Origin: Chloroflexota bacterium
Lineage (GTDB): Bacteria > Chloroflexota > Limnocylindria > Limnocylindrales > CSP1-4
Direction: 5' to 3'
DNA length: 53,812 nt
NCBI GenBank assembly: GCA_005889475.1
Contig: VBGT01000028.1
Span: forward strand, 1-53,812
The position numbers and the translations under genes are program-made. Positions 31,929-41,038 of this stretch are shown one piece after another. The notes below the pieces were generated by a model that was not told the origin of the DNA, searched no databases, and saw only the letters and a list, made by a program, of their open reading frames with translations. Within the stretch, counting starts at the first letter, position 1. Each line of letters opens with the position of its first letter.

Positions 31929-32482
31929 CCGTGCGCGTCGAGGCCATGACCGTGGCCGACCTGCCGGCGGTCCACGCCATCGAGCGGGCGAGCTTCTCGG
32001 TTCCCTGGCCGGACGACGCCTACCGCAACGAGCTGCTCACGAACCGGCTGGCGAGCTACGTCGTGGCCCGCGCGGGCGACGAGATCGTCGGCTTCGGTGG
32101 GCTGTGGGTCATGGTCGACGAGGCGCACATCACCACGTTCGCCGTCGAGCCACGCTGGCGCCGACGCGGCGTTGGGGAGTGGATCCTCCTCGCGCTGCTC
32201 GACCGCGCCGTGGAGCGGCGCGCGCGGGAGGCGACGCTCGAGGTCCGGCTGTCGAACGTGCCCGCGCGCCGGCTGTACGAGAAATACGGCTTCCGACCGG
32301 TCGGCATCCGGCCGCGGTACTACTCCGACAACGGCGAGGACGCCCTGATCATGACCACCGACGCGCTCGCGTCCCAGGCGATGCGCGAGCGCCTGACGAG
32401 CCTGCGCGCCGCCCTCGAGACCCGACCGATCGATCCCGACGCCGTGCCCGACGATCCGCCAGCGGACCTGTACCGGGGATGA
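31907..32482 (+). CDS. rimI: Ribosomal-protein-alanine N-acetyltransferase
   Basis: IERASFSVPWPDDAYRNEL...FAVEPRWRRRGVGEWILLALLDRAVERRA...ARRLYEKYGFRPVGIRPRYY. Confidence 0.93.
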   Translation: MVARPPVAVRVEAMTVADLPAVHAIERASFSVPWPDDAYRNELLTNRLASYVVARAGDEIVGFGGLWVMVDEAHITTFAVEPRWRRRGVGEWILLALLDRAVERRAREATLEVRLSNVPARRLYEKYGFRPVGIRPRYYSDNGEDALIMTTDALASQAMRERLTSLRAALETRPIDPDAVPDDPPADLYRG

Positions 32483-33546
32483 CCGCGAGCTCCGGGCCGC
32501 TCGTGCTCGCCGTCGAGTCATCGTGCGACGAGACCGGCATCGCCCTGGTCGAGGACGGGAGTCGCATCCGCTCGAACGTCGTCGCCAGCCAGGTCGCGCT
32601 CCACGCGCCGGCCGGTGGCATCGTGCCTGAGGTCGCGGCTCGGGCACACCTGCGCTGGATCCTGCCTGTCCTCGACGAGGCGTGGCGCGACGCGGGCGCG
32701 AGCTGGGACGACATCGGTGCGGTGGCGGTCACGCGCGGCCCCGGCCTCGCCGGATCGCTGCTCGTCGGCATCAACGTGGCCAAGACGCTCGCCTGGGTGC
32801 ACGACAAGCCGCTCGTCGGCGTGAACCACCTCGAGGGCCACGTGTACGCCGCCTGGTTGCTCGATCCCGGGCAGGAGGCCGGCGAGGCGCCGGCCTTCCC
32901 GCTGGTCGCGCTGATGGTCTGAGGCGGGCACACCTTCCTGGTCGAGATGAGCGACCACCTCACCTAGCGGCTGCTCGGCCAGACCGTCGATGACGCGGCC
33001 GGCGAGGCGTTCGACAAGGTGGGCCGGCTGCTCGGCCTCGACTACCCCGGCGGCCCGGCGATCCAGCGTGCGGCGCAGGCGGCAAGCTGGCACGGCGCCG
33101 CGTTCCCGCGCGCGTGGCTCGGCGACTCCTACGACTTTTCCTTTTCGGGCCTGAAGACGGCGGCGCGACGGACCATCGATGCGGCGCGCGCCGACGCCGG
33201 CCTGCGCGAGCCGGAGGAGCCGCTGCCGCACGCGGTCGTCGCCGAGCTCGCCTGGGGCTTCCAGGACGCGGTCGTCGATGTCCTCGTGGCCAAGACGATG
33301 CGCGCCGCGCGCGCTGTCGGAGCCCGCTCGATCGTGCTCGGCGGCGGAGTCGCGGCGAATGCGGCGCTCAGGAGCCGCCTGGCCGGTGAAGCCGAGGCCC
33401 TCGGCGTGCCGCTCATCGTGCCGCGCCCGGCACTGTGCACGGACAACGGGGCGATGATCGGCGCCGCGGGGGCGCGTCGGTTCGCGGCTGGCGAACGAGC
33501 CGGCCTCGACCTCGAGGCCACGCCATCGCTGCCGCTGGCGCGATGA
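32479..33546 (+). pseudogene. tsaD: tRNA N6-adenosine threonylcarbamoyltransferase TsaD interrupted by in-frame TGA (32920-32922) and TAG (32965-32967); reading frame otherwise intact
   Basis: VLAVESSCDETGIALVEDG...GVNHLEGHVYAAW...LMV[*][14 protein letters not shown][*][32 protein letters not shown]...GGGVAANAALR...CTDNGAMIGAAGARR. Confidence 0.93.
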
Positions 33547-34421
33547 CCGCGAGCACGCCCCGCCTCGACCCGCTCGAAGTCCGGCGCACCCTGCGCCGCG
33601 AAGGGCTGCGCGCGAGCCACGCCAGATCGCAGAACTTCCTCGCCGACCCGGACGTGCTGCAGGCGATCCTCGACCTCGCCGAGGCCGGGCCAGGCACGCG
33701 CGTCCTCGAGATCGGGCCGGGCCTGGGCATCCTGACCGGCGGCCTCCTCCAGGCGGGAGCGAGCGTCACCGCCGTCGAGCTCGACGCCGGGCTTGCGGCG
33801 TACCTGCGGGCGCACTTTGCCGCGTCGATCGACGCCGCGCAGCTCACGCTCCTCGAAGGCAACGCCCTCGACCTCGAGCTGCCCACGCTCGTGCCCAACC
33901 CGTACCGTGTCGTCGCGAACCTGCCCTACCACATCACCAGCCCGATCCTCCACCGCCTCCTCGGCGGCGCCCCGCCGCCCCAACGGCTCGTGCTGATGCT
34001 CCAGGCCGAGGTCGCCGAGCGCATCGCGGCGCCGCCCGGCCGGATGAGCTACCTGTCCGTGTTCGTCCAGTTCCACGCCACCGTGCGGGTCGCCCTGGCC
34101 GTGCCGCCGGAGGCGTTCGAGCCGGCGCCGAAGGTGTCGTCGGCGGTCGTGGTCCTGGAGCCGCACGCGCGGCCGCCGCTCCCGGCGCCGCGGGAGCCGG
34201 CGCTGTGGGGTCTCGTGCAGGCGGGGTTCCGGGAGCGGCGGAAGATGCTGCGCAACGTCCTCGGGCGCCAGCTCCACGAAGGCGTGGATGGCGCGAGCGG
34301 CCAGCTCGCCGGCCAGGCTCGGGTCGATGCGGCCCTCGCCACTGCTGGGATCGCCGGCGACCGGCGGCCACAGACGCTCTCGGTGGGGGACTGGCTGCGC
34401 CTGCTGGAGGCGCTCACGTGA
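33543..34421 (+). CDS. rsmA: 16S rRNA dimethyladenosine transferase
   Basis: SHARSQNFLADPDVLQAILDLAEAGPGTRVLEIGPGLGILT...VVANLPYHITSPI. Confidence 0.96.
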   Translation: MTASTPRLDPLEVRRTLRREGLRASHARSQNFLADPDVLQAILDLAEAGPGTRVLEIGPGLGILTGGLLQAGASVTAVELDAGLAAYLRAHFAASIDAAQLTLLEGNALDLELPTLVPNPYRVVANLPYHITSPILHRLLGGAPPPQRLVLMLQAEVAERIAAPPGRMSYLSVFVQFHATVRVALAVPPEAFEPAPKVSSAVVVLEPHARPPLPAPREPALWGLVQAGFRERRKMLRNVLGRQLHEGVDGASGQLAGQARVDAALATAGIAGDRRPQTLSVGDWLRLLEALT

Positions 34422-35428
34422 CAGGACCGGAGGGGCTGTACCCGGTCGTGCGGCTCGCGCCGGCGAAGCTGAACCTCACCCTCGCCGTGCTGGGCGTCCG
34501 AACGGACGGGTACCACGACCTCCACTCGGTCATGGTCCCGCTCGGCCTGGCGGACCGGCTCAGCCTCGCCCGCGCGGCGGGTCCGGCGGACAGCCTGCAC
34601 GTCGTCGGCGGCGTCGACGGACGCACGACCCTCGACCCGGCCGCCTTCGACTCGGTGCTGACGGGCATCGGCGAGGCGCGGCGAGCCGTCGGCCGGGGTG
34701 CGGACGCCTTCCCGATCGCCGCCCGGCTGGAGAAGCGCATCCCGATCGCGGCGGGCCTCGCGGGCGGGAGCAGCGACGCCGCCGCGGCGATCGACGGCGC
34801 CCTCGAGGCGTGGGCCGCCGACCTCGCCTACGACGATCGGCGGCGAGCCGCCGCCGCCACCGGCTCGGACGTGCCCTTCTTCCTGGCCGGCGGCCCGGCG
34901 CTGGTCGAGGGCCGCGGCGAGCGCGTCACCCTCCTCAACCGCCTCGCGGGCGACCCGCCGGGCGTGCTCCTGGTCACACCGGCCGTCGAGATCTCGACGA
35001 GCGCCGCCTTCCGCGCCCTGGACAGGGACCCCACTGCGGCCCCGGCCAATCGAGGCTCCACGCGCCTCACCTCGGAGCACCTCGCCGCCGAGCTCGGGCC
35101 CGGCTATCCGCCGATGCGCGCCCCGGAGCTGCTCCTCCGTGCGGGCGTCCTCGCCGCCGCGAACGACCTGGCGAATGCCGCGGACCTCCTGGCGCCGGGT
35201 CTGCGTCCGCTCCGTCGCGCCCTCACGAGACTGCTCGGCGTGCCGGTCGGGCTGTCCGGGTCCGGGCCGACGCTGTGGGCGCTCTATCCTTCGCTCGACG
35301 ACGCGGAGGAGGCCGCGCGGCGCGTGCGCGACGAAGCGACGATCGGCCTGCTGGAGCGCTCGGGTGCGGGCCTGCCGTTCGTCGTCGCGACGACCATCGA
35401 GGGCGGACCAGGGAGGACCGACGCATGA
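34418..35428 (+). CDS. ispE: 4-diphosphocytidyl-2-C-methyl-D-erythritol kinase
   Basis: LAPAKLNLTLAVLGVRTDGYHDLHSVMVPL...IPIAAGLAGGSSDAAAA. Confidence 0.95.
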   Translation: MTGPEGLYPVVRLAPAKLNLTLAVLGVRTDGYHDLHSVMVPLGLADRLSLARAAGPADSLHVVGGVDGRTTLDPAAFDSVLTGIGEARRAVGRGADAFPIAARLEKRIPIAAGLAGGSSDAAAAIDGALEAWAADLAYDDRRRAAAATGSDVPFFLAGGPALVEGRGERVTLLNRLAGDPPGVLLVTPAVEISTSAAFRALDRDPTAAPANRGSTRLTSEHLAAELGPGYPPMRAPELLLRAGVLAAANDLANAADLLAPGLRPLRRALTRLLGVPVGLSGSGPTLWALYPSLDDAEEAARRVRDEATIGLLERSGAGLPFVVATTIEGGPGRTDA

Positions 35429-35814
35429 CCCGTCGAGCCGTGAGCACGAGCGCCGCGCCGGGCGCGGTCGGGCCGTACAGCCAGGCCATCGCCACCGACG
35501 ACCTGGTGTTCTGCTCCGGGCAGGTCGGGCTCGATCCGGCGACGGGGGAGCTGGTCGCCGGCGGGGTCGAGGCCGAGGCGGAGCGCGTCATCCGGAACCT
35601 CGAGGCCGTGCTCGATGCCGCGGGCTGCACCCTCGCCGACGTCGTCAAGACGACCTGCTTCCTCGCCGACATCAACGACTTTGCGAAGTTCAACGCCGTC
35701 TATGCGCCCTTCTGGCCCGATCCGCCCCCGGCCAGGTCCACCTTCGGCGTCGCTGCGCTGCCCCGGGGTGCCCAGGTCGAGATCGAGGCCATCGCCGTGC
35801 GGAGTTCACGCTGA
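35425..35814 (+). CDS. ridA: RidA (YjgF/YER057c/UK114) family enamine/imine deaminase
   Basis: APGAVGPYSQAIATDDLVFCSGQVGLDPATGELV...VVKTTCFLADINDFAKFNAVY. Confidence 0.95.
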   Translation: MTRRAVSTSAAPGAVGPYSQAIATDDLVFCSGQVGLDPATGELVAGGVEAEAERVIRNLEAVLDAAGCTLADVVKTTCFLADINDFAKFNAVYAPFWPDPPPARSTFGVAALPRGAQVEIEAIAVRSSR

Positions 35815-35887
35815 GTGGCGCCAACACGGGCTGATCCCGGCGACAGATTCGTTTGACGCCCTCGGCGGACCCCCTGAGAATGCCCGG

Positions 35888-37339
35888 GTGACCGCGTCAC
35901 GTACCGAGCCGTCCAGCCGGACGGCGGCGGTTGTCCTGGCGGCGGGGCTCGGTACCCGCATGCGCTCGCGGACGCCCAAGATCCTCCATCCGCTGTGCGG
36001 GCGGCCCATGCTCGCCTACGTCCTCGACGCGTGGGACGAGGCGCTGGCCGAGCTCGATGGCACGGACGCCGGAGCTCCTTCTCCTGTCGTGGTGTACTCG
36101 CCCGCGACCGAGGCGATCCGCGAGGTCGTCGGCGAGCGTGGCCGGCTTGCCCTGCAGGACGTCCCGCGCGGCACCGGTGACGCGGTGCGTGCCGCGCTCG
36201 AGGAGCTGCCGCGGTCGGTCGAGGAGGTGCTCGTCCTGTCGGGCGACGTGCCGCTGGTGGCCGGCGAGCAGCTCGTCGCGGTCGTCGAGCAGCGGCGCCT
36301 CGACGATGCCGCGATCACCCTCGCATCGGTGTACGCCGCCGACCCGGCCGAGCTGGGCCGCGTGGTGCGCAGCGAGTTCGGCTCCGTCGAGCGCATCGTC
36401 GAGGCCCGCGACGCGACGGAGGAGGAGCTCGAGACGAACGAGGTCAACGCCGGCGTCTACGCGTTCGACGCCGCGTGGCTCCGGCGCCGCATCGAGACCC
36501 TCACGCCATCACCGTCCAACGGCGAGCTGTACCTGACCGAGCTCGTGCAGCTGGCCCGCGAGGACGGCCGGATCGTGAGCGCCGTCGGGTTCGACGACGA
36601 CGGCACGCTCGACGGCATCAACGACCGCAACCAGCTCGCCCAGGCCGAGTGGGCGCTCCGCGTCCGGATCAACGAGGCGCACATGCGCGCCGGCGTGACG
36701 ATGCGCGACCCCTCGACGGTGTACGTCGACCACGGGGTAAAGATCGCGACCGACGTCGTCCTCGATCCCGGCGTGATCCTCAACGGCTCGACCATGATCG
36801 GGGAGGGCAGCGTCATCGGCCCCGACACCACGATCGTCGACTCCGCCATCGGGCGTGACTGCAGCGTGCGCCGCAGCGTCATCGAGGGCTCCGTGGTCGA
36901 GGATGGGGCGAGCATCGGCCCGTACAGCCATCTCCGGTCGGGCAGCCACGTCGGCGCCGGGGCCGAGGTCGGCAACTACGCGGAGGTGAAGAACAGCCGC
37001 CTCGGCGCGCGGGTCAAGCAGCACCACATGAGCTACCTCGGCGACGCGGAGATCGGCGAGGGCACGAACGTCGGTGCGGGCACCATCACGGCCAACTGGG
37101 ACGGCGGCGCCAAGAACCGGACCCGGGTCGGCCGGAATGCCTTCCTCGGCGTGGACACGATGCTCGTCGCCCCGGTCGACGTCGGCGACGGGGCCATGAC
37201 CGGTGCCGGCGCGGTCGTCACGAAGGACGTGCCGCCCGGCAAGCTCGCGGTCGGGGTGCCGGCACGGATCCGCGAGCGACGGGCAAAGCCGGACGCGCCC
37301 ACCGGCGAGGCATCCCCCGCGACGACCTCGAGCTCATGA
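35888..37339 (+). CDS. glmU: Bifunctional N-acetylglucosamine-1-phosphate uridyltransferase / glucosamine-1-phosphate acetyltransferase
   Basis: AAVVLAAGLGTRMRSRTPKILHPLCGRPML plus C-terminal hexapeptide-repeat beta-helix (KQHHMSYLGDAEIGEGTNVGAGTITANWDG). Confidence 0.97.
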   Translation: MTASRTEPSSRTAAVVLAAGLGTRMRSRTPKILHPLCGRPMLAYVLDAWDEALAELDGTDAGAPSPVVVYSPATEAIREVVGERGRLALQDVPRGTGDAVRAALEELPRSVEEVLVLSGDVPLVAGEQLVAVVEQRRLDDAAITLASVYAADPAELGRVVRSEFGSVERIVEARDATEEELETNEVNAGVYAFDAAWLRRRIETLTPSPSNGELYLTELVQLAREDGRIVSAVGFDDDGTLDGINDRNQLAQAEWALRVRINEAHMRAGVTMRDPSTVYVDHGVKIATDVVLDPGVILNGSTMIGEGSVIGPDTTIVDSAIGRDCSVRRSVIEGSVVEDGASIGPYSHLRSGSHVGAGAEVGNYAEVKNSRLGARVKQHHMSYLGDAEIGEGTNVGAGTITANWDGGAKNRTRVGRNAFLGVDTMLVAPVDVGDGAMTGAGAVVTKDVPPGKLAVGVPARIRERRAKPDAPTGEASPATTSSS

Positions 37340-38730
37340 GCTTCCCGCTGGGGGAGATCCTGTTCCTGGTCTTCCTGACCTTCCTCGAGGGCTTCTTCGT
37401 CGCGGCCGAGATCGCGCTCGTGTCGGTCCGTCGCAGCCGCATCGACCAGCTCGTCGAGGAGGGCCGGGCCAGCGCTCGCCGCGTCCGGCGCCTGATCGAC
37501 GACCCGGGCCGGTTCCTCGCCGTGGCCCAGATCGGGCTGACCATGATCGGCTTCTTCGCCTCCGCCTTCGCCGCGGTCAGCCTGGTCGACCGGCTGCAGA
37601 GCCTGCTCGAGAGCTTCGGGATGAATCCCGGCGCAGCAGGCGGTACCGCGCTCGTCGTCGTCACGATCATCCTGGCGCTGTTCACGATCATCTTCGCCGA
37701 GCTGATCCCGAAGTCGATCGCGCTCGCCAGCCCCGAGCGGTTCGCGCTGGTCCTGGCCCGCCCGATCGACTGGCTCGCGCGTGCCCTCGGGCCGCTGGTC
37801 GCGGTCATGAGCGGCATCACCCGTTGGGTGACTCGCTCGATCGGGGTCGACATGAACCAGGAGGCGGCGATCAGCGCCGACGAGCTGCGCCTCATCGTCG
37901 AGCGTGGCGGCGAGCAGGGCGTCCTCGAGGCCGAGGAAGAGCAGATGATCAACGCGGTCATCGAGCTCGGCGAGCGGCGCGTGCACGAGGTGATGGTCCC
38001 GCGCGTCGCGATCGCCTCCGTGGATGCCGACGCGACCCTCGAGCAGGCGATCGACCTCATCGTCGAGGTCGGTCACTCGCGCATCCCGGTCTACCACGAC
38101 TCGATCGACGAGATCGTGGGCATCCTCTACGCCAAGGACCTGCTGCCCTACCTGAAGCACGATGCAGGGGAGCGCCCGGCGCTGCGCAAGCTGCTCCGTC
38201 CGCCCGTTCTCGTCCCCGAGTCGATGACCGTCGACGACCTGCTCCACGAGTTCCAGCGGCGCAAGGTCCACATCGCCGTGGTCCTCGACGAGTACGGCGG
38301 GACGGCCGGCCTCGTCACGATCGAGGACCTGCTCGAGGAGATCGTCGGCGAGATCCAGGATGAGTACGACGTCGAGGAGCCGATGGTCGTCCGCCTGTCC
38401 GAGCACGAGGCGCGGGTCGATGGCCGGGCCGACGTCGACGAGCTGTTGGAACTGTTCGACCTCGACCTGGAGCTCGAGGACGCCGAGGAGTACGACACCG
38501 TCGGCGGCCTCGTCTACCACCGCATCGGTGGCGTGCCCGCACCGGGTGACTCGATCGACGTCGACGGATTGCGGCTGACGGTCGAGTCGACTGACGGGCG
38601 CCGCGTCGGCAAGGTGCTGATCACGCGCCAGGTCCCGAAGACACCACCGCCCGACGATGACGACGGCTCGACGGAACGGCGAGTGGAGCGGCCGGCGCGC
38701 AAGCCGGCGAGCACGAAGGCGAAGCGCTAG
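37336..38730 (+). CDS. CNNM/CorC-HlyC family transporter with CBS domains
   Basis: FLEGFFVAAEIALVSVRRSRIDQLVEEGRASARR...CBS pair (HEVMVPRVAIASVDADATLEQAIDLI) and CorC_HlyC C-terminal domain. Confidence 0.92.
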   Translation: MSFPLGEILFLVFLTFLEGFFVAAEIALVSVRRSRIDQLVEEGRASARRVRRLIDDPGRFLAVAQIGLTMIGFFASAFAAVSLVDRLQSLLESFGMNPGAAGGTALVVVTIILALFTIIFAELIPKSIALASPERFALVLARPIDWLARALGPLVAVMSGITRWVTRSIGVDMNQEAAISADELRLIVERGGEQGVLEAEEEQMINAVIELGERRVHEVMVPRVAIASVDADATLEQAIDLIVEVGHSRIPVYHDSIDEIVGILYAKDLLPYLKHDAGERPALRKLLRPPVLVPESMTVDDLLHEFQRRKVHIAVVLDEYGGTAGLVTIEDLLEEIVGEIQDEYDVEEPMVVRLSEHEARVDGRADVDELLELFDLDLELEDAEEYDTVGGLVYHRIGGVPAPGDSIDVDGLRLTVESTDGRRVGKVLITRQVPKTPPPDDDDGSTERRVERPARKPASTKAKR

Positions 38731-38799
38731 ACGCCACGCGGCCCGGCGCCAGAGCTGCTTTTCCCTTGGCCCTCCGCTTTCCTCTTGGCTATCCGGCGG

Positions 38800-38953
38800 A
38801 TGCGCGTGGCCATAAGCAACTTCGACGAGGTTTGGCCCCTGCGAGCCCTTTCGTCGGCCAAATGCGCGTTGTGGCGAGCAAAGACGACGAGATTCGCCCC
38901 GTTTCGGGGGCGGTGAAGGTCGTACCTCGTCGTTGTTGCTCACCGGCGTGAGC
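38800..38953. repeat. Small intergenic repeat: two direct copies and one inverted copy of AGCAAnnnCGACGAG-type unit, plus hairpins
   Basis: AGCAACTTCGACGAGGT 38815-38831; AGCAAAGACGACGAGAT 38877-38893; inverted ACCTCGTCGTTGTTGCT 38924-38940; hairpin GCTCACCGGCGTGAGC 38938-38953. Confidence 0.7.
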
Positions 38954-38996
38954 AATCGGCGGTACATGGACGAACCGCGGGTTGCCCGAGGGAGTG

Positions 38997-40016
38997 CTAG
39001 GCGCTAATCACCGAGGTGATGATCTCCTCGAGCCGGGCGCGCGGCTCGGGCTGGATCGTGCCCGTCGCGTCCAGCGCCGAGAGGGCGCGGTCGCGGTGCA
39101 GGCGCGCCTGATCGCGGGTGTAGGCGCGGGCGCCGGCGCGCTCGAGGATCTCGACGATCTCGGCCGTCTGCTCCGCGACGAGCCTGCCGTTCGCGTAGAG
39201 CGCCACGAGCCGCTCGCGGTCGGCGGGCGTCGCGTGCTCGAAGGCGTAGATGACCGGGAGCGTCTTCTTCTTGCGCGGCACGTCGGACGCTTCCTTGCCG
39301 GTGGCCCGCTCGGGGCCCCAGATGCCAAGCAGGTCGTCGTTGAGCTGGAAGGCGATGCCGAGGTCCCAGCCGAAGGCCCGGTAGCGGTCGATGACCGCCT
39401 CGTCGTCGGTCGCCAGGACAGCGCCCGCCTCGATCGAGGCCGAGATGAGCGCCGCGGTCTTGCGCCCGATCATGTCGAAGTACAGCTCGACCGACAGCCC
39501 GTCGTCGTGCTCGGCCATCCAGATGTCGAGGTACTGGCCCTCGCACAAAGCGACACACGTCTCGTCGTAGAGGCGCATCAGCCGGAGCACGGTTCGGTCG
39601 GGGAAGCCAAGGTCAGTCAGGCGATGGAGCGCGATCCGGCTCAGGCTGAAGAGCATGTCGCCGGTGTTGATCGCCTGCGGGACGCCGTGGAGCGCCCAGA
39701 GGGTCGGCCGGTGGCGTCGCTCGCGGTCCTCGTCCTCGATGTCGTCGTGGACGAGGCTGAAGTTGTGCCCGAGCTCGACTGCCGCGGCGCCCGGGAGCGC
39801 GCGCCGGTGGTCGCCGGTGATCGAGGCGTAGGCAAGGAGGCCGAGCAGCGGCCGCATCCGCTTGCCGGTCGAACCGGAGCCGTCCAGCCCGAGGTGGTAG
39901 CGGCACATCTCGTAGACGCCGGCGGTCGCGGGATCGCTGCCCTGGACGATGCGCAGGATCTCCGCCTCGGTGTCGGCGATGAGCTGGGCGATGTCCGGGC
40001 TGGTCGTGAGCGCCAT
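38997..40016 (-). CDS. Short-chain polyprenyl (isoprenyl) diphosphate synthase
   Basis: SGSTGKRMRPLLGLLAY...HNFSLVHDDIEDEDRERRHRPTLWALHGVPQAINTGDML...AFQLNDDLLGIWG. Confidence 0.93.
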   Translation of the reverse strand: MALTTSPDIAQLIADTEAEILRIVQGSDPATAGVYEMCRYHLGLDGSGSTGKRMRPLLGLLAYASITGDHRRALPGAAAVELGHNFSLVHDDIEDEDRERRHRPTLWALHGVPQAINTGDMLFSLSRIALHRLTDLGFPDRTVLRLMRLYDETCVALCEGQYLDIWMAEHDDGLSVELYFDMIGRKTAALISASIEAGAVLATDDEAVIDRYRAFGWDLGIAFQLNDDLLGIWGPERATGKEASDVPRKKKTLPVIYAFEHATPADRERLVALYANGRLVAEQTAEIVEILERAGARAYTRDQARLHRDRALSALDATGTIQPEPRARLEEIITSVISA

Positions 40017-40103
40017 CACGGCGGAGTGTAGCCCGGGCGGCACAAACGTGCGCGGCGGAAGTAGCGGGTTCGGTGGGATGGCGAGTCGGTGTACCGTGGC
40101 CTC

Positions 40104-40880
40104 GTGACCGTGCCGCGCCGTTACGTCACCGACGCCATCGTGCTGTCGCGCTTCGACTACGGCGAGGCAGATCGGATCCTGACCCTCATGACGCCCTCGG
40201 GCGGCAAGGTCAAGGCGATCGCGAAAGGGATCCGCCGGCAGAAGTCCCGGATCGGGGGCAGCCTCGAGCCGTTCGCGGAGCTCCGCGTGGCGCTCGCGAT
40301 GGGCCGGAACTTCGAGATCGTCACCCAGGTTTCCGTCGTCCATCCGTGGTTGAACCTCCGCGACAACCTCGTGTCGTTCGGGACGGCGTCGTACCTCGCG
40401 GAGCTCGCTGACGGGACGCTCGAGGAGCGACACGCCTCCGAGTCGGTGTACGTGCTGCTCAAGCGGGCGTACGAGATCCTCGACGCCGGGATGGCGCCGG
40501 GACGGGTTGCCCGCTGGTTCGAGATGCATCTCGCCGACGAGCTCGGGGTGCGTCCCGAGGTCGATCGCTGCGTCGAGTGCGGCCGGCTCCTCGAGGCCGA
40601 CGAGCGCTACCGCTGGATGCCGCCGCTCGGTGGCGTGCTGTGCGAGCGCTGCCCGGGCCCGCCATTCGAGCGGGCGGGACTGACGCTCGAGGCGCTGAAG
40701 CTGCTCAAGGCATACCAGCGGCTCGACGTCGAGGCGCTCGCCGCGCTGCGCGTCCGGCCCGAGACCGAGCGCGAAGTCGAGATTGCGATGCGCGAGTTCC
40801 TCGCCTTCTCGCTCGACCGCAAGCCGCGTTCCCTTGCCTTCCTCGACGAGATCCGAGCCGGGGCCCTCAGCGCTACGTGA
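40104..40880 (+). CDS. recO: DNA repair protein RecO
   Basis: YVTDAIVLSRFDYGEADRILTLMTPSGGKVKAIAKGIRRQKSRIGGSLEPFAELRV; zinc motif CVECGRLL...CERC. Confidence 0.94.
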   Translation: MTVPRRYVTDAIVLSRFDYGEADRILTLMTPSGGKVKAIAKGIRRQKSRIGGSLEPFAELRVALAMGRNFEIVTQVSVVHPWLNLRDNLVSFGTASYLAELADGTLEERHASESVYVLLKRAYEILDAGMAPGRVARWFEMHLADELGVRPEVDRCVECGRLLEADERYRWMPPLGGVLCERCPGPPFERAGLTLEALKLLKAYQRLDVEALAALRVRPETEREVEIAMREFLAFSLDRKPRSLAFLDEIRAGALSAT

Positions 40881-40986
40881 TCGGTGGGCCGAAGGCCAGC
40901 CAGCCGATGCCCGCCAGGATCATGAGCAGGGAGATCGCGAGGAACACGATCATCCACGGCAGCGTGCCCTCGGCCCGTTCGGTCAT
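40873..40986 (-). CDS. Putative 37-aa single-pass membrane microprotein (not in ORF track)
   Basis: Hand translation: MTERAEGTLPWMIVFLAISLLMILAGIGWLAFGPPIT*; one hydrophobic helix; overlaps recO 3' end by 8 nt. Confidence 0.65.
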   Translation of the reverse strand: MTERAEGTLPWMIVFLAISLLMILAGIGWLAFGPPIT

Positions 40987-41038
40987 CACGCCCCGGTAGA
41001 CGCCCGAGCGCGCCAAAGGTTACGGGCGGCTCCTCGCT

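Noticed and set aside
32920-32967. Selenocysteine (UGA) or pyrrolysine (UAG) insertion in tsaD
   Set aside because: No convincing SECIS-like stem-loop could be drawn immediately downstream by eye, the replaced residues are Ser/Tyr-type positions, and no Sec/Pyl machinery is visible in the window.
33019-33546. Stand-alone short tsaD-like gene beginning at 33019
   Set aside because: The frame is continuous with the upstream tsaD apart from the stop codons, and the start lies inside a conserved motif ([11 protein letters not shown]); it is simply the C-terminal half.
38766-38951. 61-aa plus-strand ORF in the 38.8-kb intergenic region as a real gene
   Set aside because: It spans the repeat unit and hairpins, has no recognisable motif, and copy 1 of the repeat lies in a different frame; better treated as part of the repeat element.
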